Source: Microbacterium sp. LKL04 (GTDB lineage: Bacteria; Actinomycetota; Actinomycetes; Actinomycetales; Microbacteriaceae). From it: a DNA stretch of 64,000 bases. The stretch is from NCBI RefSeq assembly GCF_900102005.1, contig NZ_LT627736.1, positions 2,790,001-2,854,000 of the forward strand. The letters are read 5' to 3'. The notes below the pieces were generated by a model. The model did no database searches, was not told the origin of the DNA, and saw nothing but the letters and a program-made list of their open reading frames with translations. This document shows, piece by piece, positions 17,254-23,828 of this stretch (positions within the stretch are counted from its first letter, which is position 1; each line of letters opens with the position of its first letter). The position numbers and the translations under genes were made by a program.

Positions 17254-18318
17254 GTGAGCAGGAAATTGAACATCGCCGTCATCGGTGCGGGGTACTGGGG
17301 GCCTCAATTGGCGCGCAATCTGCGCGCCAATCGGGAGTGGAACCTCGCTGCCATCTGCGACGTCGACATCGATCGTGCGCGTCGGGTGGCTGATGCGGTG
17401 GGAGGGGCCCCGGTCACGTCAGAGGTCGGGTCGGTGCTCGCGGATCCGCTCGTCGATGCGATAGCCATCGCCACCCCTGCCGCCACGCACCACGAGATCG
17501 CCATGGCGGCTCTCGACGCGGGCAAGCACGTCATGGTCGAGAAGCCCCTGGCCGACACGCAGAAACGCGGCGCCGAGATGGTGCGCCGGGCATCCGAACG
17601 CAGCCTCGTGCTGATGACCGACCACACCCAGTGCTACACACCGGCCGTGATGAAGATGCGCGAGCTGATCGCCGGCGGTGCGCTCGGCGACATCCTCTTC
17701 ATCGACAGTGTGCGCATCAACTTCGGCCTCACACAGCCCGACGTCGACGTGTTCTGGGATCTCGCGCCTCACGAGCTGTCGATCATGGACTTCATCCTGC
17801 CCGGCGGCCTGCAGGCGACCTCGGTGGCAGCGCACGGATCCGATCCGACGAACACCGGCAAATCGTGCATCGGCCATCTTTCGATGCCCCTCGACGGGGG
17901 AGCGATGGCGCACGTGCACGTCAACTGGCTGAGTCCCACCCGCACCCGTCGGATGGTGATCGGCGGGACGCGCCACACGCTCGTCTGGGACGACCTCGAT
18001 CCGGAACAGCGTCTCAGCGTCTACGACCCGGGGGTCGACGTCTCGTCGATCTCGCGTGCGACCGCGCGCGACCGTCGTGCCGCCGACACATTCCGCATCG
18101 GAGGCATCCGCGCACAGGCTGTCGAGGAGCGGGAAGCCCTCGGTGCCGTGGTCTCAGAATTCGCCTCGGCGATCCGTGAGAAGCGCGCGCCGCGCACGAG
18201 CGGGGCGGCGGGCTTGCGCGTTCTGTCGATCCTGGATGCCGCGGCCCGGAGCCTGGCTGCGTACGGTGTGCCGCAGCCCCTGCGGCTTGCGCGCCGCTCG
18301 GCCGGGGTCGCGGCATGA
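17254..18318 (+). CDS. Gfo/Idh/MocA family oxidoreductase
   Basis: 354 residues from GTG 17254, preceded by GGGGGGA at good spacing; an upstream in-frame GTG (17191) lacks this. N-terminal NAD(P) fold with GAGYWGPQLARN and the VEKPLA motif carrying the catalytic Lys; then DLAPHELSIMDF with the conserved His. It oxidises or reduces a sugar or sugar nucleotide. Followed by a DegT-like gene, an arrangement known from 3-amino-3-deoxy-sugar pathways (WlbA/WlbE type). The neighbour here lacks the PLP lysine, so that pathway is not assured. Confidence 0.85.
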   Translation: MSRKLNIAVIGAGYWGPQLARNLRANREWNLAAICDVDIDRARRVADAVGGAPVTSEVGSVLADPLVDAIAIATPAATHHEIAMAALDAGKHVMVEKPLADTQKRGAEMVRRASERSLVLMTDHTQCYTPAVMKMRELIAGGALGDILFIDSVRINFGLTQPDVDVFWDLAPHELSIMDFILPGGLQATSVAAHGSDPTNTGKSCIGHLSMPLDGGAMAHVHVNWLSPTRTRRMVIGGTRHTLVWDDLDPEQRLSVYDPGVDVSSISRATARDRRAADTFRIGGIRAQAVEEREALGAVVSEFASAIREKRAPRTSGAAGLRVLSILDAAARSLAAYGVPQPLRLARRSAGVAA

Positions 18319-18381
18319 CCACGAGCCGCGCGACCGGTATCCCGGTCGCCGGTCGAGCTGCAGGCACGGGCCTCGTGCGGG

Positions 18382-19560
18382 ATGACGATCGTGGCTGAGT
18401 CGATCATCGAGGTCATGGTTCCCTGCCTCGGTCCGGAGGAGGCCGAGGCGGTCGCTCGCGTCGTCGCCGGAGGATGGATCGCAGAGGGGCTGACGGTCGC
18501 CCGCTTCGAGGAGGAGTTCGCCCGTGTCATGAGGGCGCCCTATGCCGTGGCCGTCGCCAGCGGGAGTGCTGCGCTGCAGCTGGCGCTGATCGTGGCGGGC
18601 GTGCGACCCGGCGACGACGTCGTCGTTCCGTCCTTGGCCTTCATCGCCACGGCGAACGCCGTGCGGCACGTCGGTGCGACGCCCGTCTTCGCCGATGTCG
18701 ATCCGCACACCGGCACCGTCACGGGGGCGACCATCGAGAGCGTTCTCACTCCGGTCACGACGGCGGTCGTCGTCGTCGATCATGCGGGAATCCCCGTCGA
18801 TCTGGAGGACATCCGCGATGTGACGGATCCGCTCGGGATCATCGTGATCGAGGACGCCGCGTGCGCCGCGGGATCGACCTATCGCGCGCGGCCGGTGGGA
18901 GCCACGGCCGAGGTCACGGCCTGGTCGTTCAGCGACCGTTCCCTCCTCACCACCGGGGAGGGCGGCATGCTCTCGACGAGCCACGCGCGGTGGGCCACGC
19001 GAGCGAGGCGTCTGCGCGGGCACGCGAAGGATGCTGCCGCGCACGATGGCGGCGATGTCCTGCCCCCGCCGGCCGAGGAGTATGTGGAAGTGGGCTGGGA
19101 CTGCCGGATGACCGATCTGCAGGCCGCGGTGGGTCTCGTGCAGCTCATGAGGCTTCCCGCGATCCTTCGTCGGCGACGCGAGATCGCCGATCGTTATCGC
19201 CGGGAGCTGCAGGGCGTCCCCGGCCTCCGACTCGTCGCCGATCCTGCGTGGGGTACCGGCAACGACCTCGACCTCTGGGTCGAGGTCGAGCGGGTCTATC
19301 CGCTCGAGCGCGACCAGCTGCTCGCGGCGCTCCACGACGCAGGGGTGTTCGCGCGCCGCGGCACGCCGGCCGCGCACCGGCAGGCGCCGTACCGTTCGCT
19401 CACTCCGCCGGAGGGCTTGCCCGGGACCGACCGATTGACGGACGGCACGCTCGTCCTCCCGGTCCACCATGCGCTCACGGATGCGGAGCAGGGTCGCGTC
19501 ATCGCGCTCCTGACCGGGACCCGGCGTGCGGTTGCGACGGCGGCGGAGATCGTTCGCTGA
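18382..19560 (+). CDS. DegT/DnrJ/EryC1/StrS-fold protein lacking the PLP lysine
   Basis: 392 residues from ATG 18382 (weak ribosome site). The fold is clear: GPEEAEAV, VASGSAALQLAL, VVPSLAFIATANAV, IEDAAC and TTGEGGML. The family motif with the Schiff-base Lys (FSFxxxK before TTGEGG) reads WSFSDRS, putting Ser187 (codon TCC at 18940) where Lys should be. Also changed are Gln to Cys161 and His to Ala163 after Asp158, and Asn to Asp240 before Arg242. It cannot form the usual internal aldimine, so a sugar aminotransferase role is unlikely. A lysine-free dehydratase, a partner subunit or a binding protein are alternatives. Coupled by position to the oxidoreductase. Confidence 0.8.
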   Translation: MTIVAESIIEVMVPCLGPEEAEAVARVVAGGWIAEGLTVARFEEEFARVMRAPYAVAVASGSAALQLALIVAGVRPGDDVVVPSLAFIATANAVRHVGATPVFADVDPHTGTVTGATIESVLTPVTTAVVVVDHAGIPVDLEDIRDVTDPLGIIVIEDAACAAGSTYRARPVGATAEVTAWSFSDRSLLTTGEGGMLSTSHARWATRARRLRGHAKDAAAHDGGDVLPPPAEEYVEVGWDCRMTDLQAAVGLVQLMRLPAILRRRREIADRYRRELQGVPGLRLVADPAWGTGNDLDLWVEVERVYPLERDQLLAALHDAGVFARRGTPAAHRQAPYRSLTPPEGLPGTDRLTDGTLVLPVHHALTDAEQGRVIALLTGTRRAVATAAEIVR

Positions 19561-19662
19561 GCACCTGCGTTCTCCGCTGACGAGCGGATGGCCCTGTCGC
19601 GCGACTGTGCGCGTAGGGATCCGCTCAGGCGGGCGCCGGAGGGGTCCTCAACGACCCATCAG

Positions 19663-19702
19663 GCGGGCACGGACGGACGGGGGGAGGTCCGGCCGTGCCC
19701 GC
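19663..19702. terminator. Convergent terminator-like hairpin
   Basis: GCGGGCACGG (19663-19672) pairs with CCGTGCCCGC (19693-19702), with a short GGAC/GTCC pairing inside the loop. It lies between the converging DegT-like and WecG-like genes. Confidence 0.6.
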
Positions 19703-19716
19703 GTGCGGGTGACGGA

Positions 19717-20466
19717 TCATGCATCGTGATGAGCCGAGGACCGGCGGTCGGCCAGAGAGGCCTGCGGTTCCTCGATGAGGCCCCGCGTCGCTGATCGCTT
19801 CGGCTCGAGCATGAGCCGCCACATCTTGTCGAGTCCGGCTCGTCCGACCCACCGGGGGACGCGCACGACTCGACCTGTCAGAAAATCCATCACCGTGTCG
19901 GCAGCCAGCAGCACGCGTGCGCCCGTGGCTTCGCCGAACGTCTCGATCCACGGCTCCTGCGAGGCACGATCGACGCAGACGATCACGAGGTCCGTGTCGG
20001 TGTGCCGGAGCTGCTCCGCAATCTCCGCGGACGCGCCCGGAGACGAGACCTGTTCAGGCGTCGGCGTCCAGTGGCCGATAAGTGCGACACCGGGCCAGCC
20101 GGCCATCACACGCCGGTGGAGTGTCTCGCGCATGTCGGGGGTTCCACCCACCACCGCCACGCGCCAGCGCTGGGCGCTCGCGCGGTCCAGGACGCCGCCG
20201 ATCAGATCGCTGCCGTGCCACCGCGGCCGATCCGCTCCCGCTGCTCGCCGCGCGCGCGACGTCATCGGCCCGTCGTCGACGAGGGTCAGGTGCCGGATGC
20301 CTCCCGCAGGAGATGCGGTCGGATAATGGTCGAGCGTCGCCGGGACCACGGCGAGGGGCAAGAGATGACGATCATGGATCGTGGCGGCGATGAGGTCGCA
20401 CGCGCCCGATGCATCGGTGAGGTGGGCATCAGTCCGTATCGGTGAAGTCACCGTGCGAATGGCCAT
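19717..20466 (-). CDS. WecG/TagA/CpsF (GT26) family glycosyltransferase
   Basis: 249 residues from ATG 20466. GT26 features: VVGGTPDMRETL, IVCVDRASQEPW (the conserved Gln of the PxQE motif), and the C-terminal RVPRWVGRAGLDKMWRLM typical of the membrane-association tail. Family members add ManNAc, ManNAcA or glucose to lipid-linked sugars in teichoic acid or polysaccharide assembly. The PK before QE is replaced by AS, and the N-terminal acceptor half is divergent, so specificity is open. Transcribed away from the structured 650-nt region on its right. Confidence 0.8.
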   Translation of the reverse strand: MAIRTVTSPIRTDAHLTDASGACDLIAATIHDRHLLPLAVVPATLDHYPTASPAGGIRHLTLVDDGPMTSRARRAAGADRPRWHGSDLIGGVLDRASAQRWRVAVVGGTPDMRETLHRRVMAGWPGVALIGHWTPTPEQVSSPGASAEIAEQLRHTDTDLVIVCVDRASQEPWIETFGEATGARVLLAADTVMDFLTGRVVRVPRWVGRAGLDKMWRLMLEPKRSATRGLIEEPQASLADRRSSAHHDA

Positions 20467-20652
20467 CAGACCCCCCGCCGCGTTCGCAGCACCGATAGGC
20501 CTGCGGCGCAGAGCTGTCCTGCGCCGAGTGCGCGACGAAGTCGGCGCGCACTCGTGTTCCGTTCTGTCCCCATGAACGTTCCATCCCCCCAATTAACGAC
20601 CGGCCCCTGACCTGTGCCCCAGTGCGGAACCGATCCGCCGTCCCCTTTTACT

Positions 20653-20674
20653 GACGCCGGTCCCCGTCGGCGTC
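20653..20674. repeat. Small hairpin
   Basis: GACGCCG (20653-20659) pairs with CGGCGTC (20668-20674); loop of 8 nt. Confidence 0.5.
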
Positions 20675-20678
20675 TGCG

Positions 20679-20704
20679 CGGTGAGCCGACCCTCTCGGTC
20701 ACCG
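20679..20704. repeat. Bulged hairpin
   Basis: CGGTGA-G-CCGA (20679-20689) pairs with TCGGTCACCG (20695-20704), with one unpaired G and a 5-nt loop. Confidence 0.5.
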
Positions 20705-20765
20705 CACTCTCTCCCCCTGGTCGCTCAGCGACCGCCGCGCGCCGCCCCCGACGTCGCGCGGTATG

Positions 20766-20816
20766 TGGGCTCTTCGTACGTGTTCGTTGCGCGAACGAAG
20801 ACGTACGAAGAGCCCA
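20766..20816. repeat. Long inverted repeat, 22 base pairs
   Basis: TGGGCTCTTCGTACGT (20766-20781) is the exact complement of 20801-20816. After one G/G mismatch, TTCGTT pairs with AACGAA around a GCGCG loop. It is the strongest hairpin in the region, without a T-tract on either side, and lies between divergent genes, so a plain terminator role is not obvious. Confidence 0.8.
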
Positions 20817-20964
20817 GGCAGACATGGTTACGGCCCCCAAGCTCGCGCCACTTCCTCTGCTCCGCCGTGTGCCGTTTCGACTCCCCAAAGCCTCGACGGC
20901 GGCGATATCCGAACGCTACAGCCGAGTCGGGCGTCCACCAATAGGGGGACAAACCTAATCTGCT

Positions 20965-20984
20965 TGTCCCCCAATTGGGGGACA
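20965..20984. promoter_or_regulatory. Perfect 20-bp palindrome, candidate operator
   Basis: TGTCCCCCAATTGGGGGACA is fully self-complementary. A half-site, TAGGGGGACA, lies 23 nt to its left (starting 20942). It lies 133 nt before the LPXTG gene. The binding protein is unknown; the LuxR-type regulator at 23829-26291 is one candidate. Confidence 0.6.
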
Positions 20985-21116
20985 GCTAGGGGGTCCGATT
21001 AGGGGTTCCGGGAGAAACACGGGAGGCCCATCCGCCGGATCGGGGATAACGTGGCGCCTGTACATCGAGCGCGCCTGCCTGAGGCGTGATCTCGAAATGC
21101 CTTTGGGGAGGCTGAC

Positions 21117-21851
21117 ATGTGGGGGAACATCTGGCGTGCCGCGATCGTGGTCGCTGTCATCGCAGGAGCCGGCTCGACGTCGGCGTACGCCGCGGACGGA
21201 TCGTACGTCCCGAGCAGCCCGCCCGAGGACGGGCTCGACGGCTCTGTCGTGCAGGCACTGTGCGTGAATGAGGCGCCGACGATCGGCTACTCGATCGTGC
21301 GCGTCGCCGCGACGGCGTCCGCGGGCAGCCTATCGACGGGCCCGGTGACGGTGTCGACCGCTCTGGCTGCACTGTCGACGGTCCGGGCCGCGGTCGTCGC
21401 GGCCGCGCCGTCGACACCGACCGCCGAGCTCGTGATCCGGGGCAACGGGCAGGAGATCGCCGTACCGCTCCGAGTGGATGCCTCGGGTGAAGGCTCCGGC
21501 AGCATCCTCTGGCCCGGTGTCGAGGTTGCGAGCGACGGCACCGTCGAGGCTCTGCCGGGCTGGGTGCGGTCCGGTGATGGGTGGGAGCCGCGCAACGATG
21601 CCGCGGCCTGGACTACCGGAGACGTGACCGCCCAGTTGCGGGTCGGGGATGACAGTATCGACGTCCCGCTCGCCTACCCGGGGTACTCCGACGACTGTGC
21701 GACGCCTGTCGGCGTCGCGTCGGGCGGCGTCTCCGGCGGCTTGCCGCAGACGGGCGGCCAGTGGCCTGTCGCTGCTGCCGTCGGGGGGACCGCCGCGGTC
21801 GTCGCGGGTGCCGTCCTCGTCTCGCGTCGTCGCCGCCGGGTCGAATCGTGA
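21117..21851 (+). CDS. LPXTG-anchored surface protein
   Basis: 244 residues from ATG 21117, with GGGGAGG 6 nt upstream. Signal peptide at residues 1-24 (cleavage near AYA-AD), an Ala/Ser/Thr/Val-rich extracellular part with two cysteines, then LPQTG at 209-213, a hydrophobic helix and a basic tail SRRRRRVES. Sortase would link it to peptidoglycan. No sortase gene is in the window. Its stop overlaps the next start (GTGA), so it is co-translated with the DUF4012 protein. No enzymatic domain recognised. Confidence 0.85.
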   Translation: MWGNIWRAAIVVAVIAGAGSTSAYAADGSYVPSSPPEDGLDGSVVQALCVNEAPTIGYSIVRVAATASAGSLSTGPVTVSTALAALSTVRAAVVAAAPSTPTAELVIRGNGQEIAVPLRVDASGEGSGSILWPGVEVASDGTVEALPGWVRSGDGWEPRNDAAAWTTGDVTAQLRVGDDSIDVPLAYPGYSDDCATPVGVASGGVSGGLPQTGGQWPVAAAVGGTAAVVAGAVLVSRRRRRVES

Positions 21852-23596
21852 GAAGGCGCCGTCGACTCGTTCTGGTCGCCGGCGCACTCCTCCTCATCGG
21901 AACCGCGGCCGCGGCCGTGCACGTCGGTCGGTCGGCCTGGGATCTCGCAGAGGCGCTCGATGCCGCGGGCGACGATGCCGCGCTCGCGGCCGAGGCCGTC
22001 GGTTCGGGTGACATCGAGGGCGCGAAAGCTGCGGCCGACCGGCTCGTCGACGGGATCTCGCACGAGATCCCGGACGACCCGCTGTGGTTCGCCGCCGAGG
22101 CCCTTCCGGGTATCGGGCCGAACCTCTCCGCCGCACGACGAGCCGCCACCGCGGTCGTCGACGTCGCAGACGGCGTCGCCCCCGCCGTACTCGACACGGC
22201 GCGGGACCTCGAGGGTGCCGACGCCGAGGCCGCGGTCCGCGTCCTGCGACACGCGGCTCCCTCCCTCGCCCGTGCGGCGGCGTCGCGCGACCACGTCGCG
22301 GACGACCTCGTCGATATCGATCGGAACGCCCTTGTGCCGCAGCTGGCGGGCGGCGTCGGCCGTGTCGTCGACGCGGTCGACGCGCTCCAGCCGCTGACGG
22401 ACGGTGCCTCGCAGGCGGCGGATCTGGTGCCCGCGATCCTCGGTGCCGAGGGGGACCGCCGCATCCTGGTCGTCCTCCAGAACACGGCAGAGCTGCGCAC
22501 CGGCGGCGGGATCACGGGCACCTTCCTCGAACTGCGGGCCCGCGACGGGGTTCTTTCACTCGGGGCTCAGCGCGACTCGTCTCAGTTCTCGCCGGTCGCG
22601 GCCCCTCTGACGACGGTGCCCGCCGCGGAGGTGCGCTCTCTGGGCGACGGAATCGGTCGCTATGTACAGAACGCGTCGATGACCTCCGACTTCCGGGTGA
22701 CCGCCGAGCTCGCGTCGGCGTGGTGGCAGAAGTCGGGCGAGGCCGTACCGGACGTCGTGGTCTCGATGGACCCCGTCGTCCTCTCGGCGATCCTCGGAGC
22801 CATCGGCCCGGTCGAAACGCCGGCCGGCGTCCTGGATCAGAAGAACGTCATCGACCGCCTCCTGGTCGAGCCGTACCGCACGCTCGACCAGGACGCACAA
22901 GGGCGTCTGTTCTCGGATGCCGCGGCTGCCGTGTTCACTGCTGTCACCGAACGTGCCCGCCCCGCCGCGATGATCCCCGGGCTCGTGGGAGCGGTCGACG
23001 AGGGACGGATCTCGGTGTGGAGTCGGCATGCCGACGAGCAGGTGATCCTCGCCGGCACCGCGCTGGCCGGTCCGCTCGCGAGGCAGGATGCCGCCGGCCC
23101 GAACGCCTTCGCGGCGTACTTCAACGACGCGACAGGCGGAAAGCTCACCCCCTACCTGACGGTCGGACTCGCGACGCGCTCGGGGGTGTGTCGAGCCGAC
23201 GGTCTCCGCGAGGTCGAGGTGGAGGTCTCCCTCGCCAACTCTTTGACGAACCGGGATGCCGCGATCCTGCCGGTCAGCGTCACCGGGGGTGGCTTCTACG
23301 GTGTCGCCGCCGGCCATATCTCGCCGACACTGACGGTCGTCACGCCGCCGGGGTGGTACGCGGGTGGGGTGTCGCTCGACGGCGCACCGTCGGCATCCGT
23401 GGACGCCGATGACGGCGGCCGCATCCTCGTCACCCGGCGCGTCGACGTCGAACCGGGGGGCTCGCACGTCCTGACTTTCCGGTTCATCGCCGGACCGGAC
23501 GTCCCGCCCGACGCGGCGGTACCTGAGCTCCTCCACACGCCCCTGTTGAAGCGGGTCGAGGTCGCGTCGTCGGCGATCGGGTGTCCCGCGGCGTGA
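21848..23596 (+). CDS. DUF4012 domain membrane protein
   Basis: 582 residues from GTG 21848, overlapping the LPXTG gene by 4 nt. One N-terminal membrane anchor (residues 6-24) after RRRRR, then a large extracytoplasmic part. The DUF4012 signature ILVVLQNTAELRTGGGITG lies near residue 210. The family is common in actinobacterial and Gram-positive polysaccharide loci, but its reaction is unknown. Coupling to a sortase substrate suggests a joint role at the wall. Ends in a hairpin that includes its stop codon. Confidence 0.85.
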   Translation: MRRRRRLVLVAGALLLIGTAAAAVHVGRSAWDLAEALDAAGDDAALAAEAVGSGDIEGAKAAADRLVDGISHEIPDDPLWFAAEALPGIGPNLSAARRAATAVVDVADGVAPAVLDTARDLEGADAEAAVRVLRHAAPSLARAAASRDHVADDLVDIDRNALVPQLAGGVGRVVDAVDALQPLTDGASQAADLVPAILGAEGDRRILVVLQNTAELRTGGGITGTFLELRARDGVLSLGAQRDSSQFSPVAAPLTTVPAAEVRSLGDGIGRYVQNASMTSDFRVTAELASAWWQKSGEAVPDVVVSMDPVVLSAILGAIGPVETPAGVLDQKNVIDRLLVEPYRTLDQDAQGRLFSDAAAAVFTAVTERARPAAMIPGLVGAVDEGRISVWSRHADEQVILAGTALAGPLARQDAAGPNAFAAYFNDATGGKLTPYLTVGLATRSGVCRADGLREVEVEVSLANSLTNRDAAILPVSVTGGGFYGVAAGHISPTLTVVTPPGWYAGGVSLDGAPSASVDADDGGRILVTRRVDVEPGGSHVLTFRFIAGPDVPPDAAVPELLHTPLLKRVEVASSAIGCPAA

Positions 23597-23615
23597 GGTG
23601 AGGTCACTCACCTCA
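23594..23615. terminator. Terminator-like hairpin at the DUF4012 stop
   Basis: TGAGGTGAG (23594-23602) pairs with CTCACCTCA (23607-23615) over GTCA; the first three bases are the stop codon. Followed by AGATTTCT, a weak T-rich stretch. Confidence 0.6.
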
Positions 23616-23828
23616 AGATTTCTCGGATCTGTATCCGGAAAGAGCGCGCTTTCCTTTAGCATTGGAGGGCCATCCCCCTACGGCTGCCAGGCCGTTCCCC
23701 AAGCGGTCTCGACGCGCATTGTCCCCAAACGTGTTCGTCTCTGGCGTCCCGGATGGCTTCGCGGACCCCCTCACGCCGCAGTCCCCACTGAACTGGCCCG
23801 AGGGGGTCCGCCCCTTCATCGCCGTTCC

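Larger units (their letters stand above)
20467..21116. other. 650-nt structured region between divergent surface genes
   Basis: No credible gene. It contains, in order, two hairpins (20653-20674, 20679-20704), a 22-bp hairpin (20766-20816), a perfect 20-bp palindrome (20965-20984), several GGGG/CCCC runs, and near its right end TAACGT (21047-21052) as a possible -10 for the LPXTG gene. Length and structure suit a regulatory region or an untranslated RNA. Confidence 0.6.

Noticed and set aside
18315..18398. 27-codon frame starting in the oxidoreductase stop (ATGA) and overlapping the DegT-like start
   Set aside because: Could couple translation, but it has no own ribosome site and ends inside the next gene; not enough evidence to call a gene.
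20466..20592. N-terminal extension of the WecG/TagA-like protein to 20592
   Set aside because: The extra 42 residues are Arg-rich and outside the family's normal length; ATG 20466 gives the expected size.
20614..20958. 114-codon plus-strand frame in the 650-nt region
   Set aside because: It runs through all the hairpins, which shape its sequence; no ribosome site and no recognisable protein features.
23613..23819. 68-codon minus-strand frame just after the LuxR-type gene, with a GAGGAACGG-like ribosome site
   Set aside because: Composition (Gly, Arg, Ser, Thr) and lack of any motif look non-coding; no support beyond the open frame.
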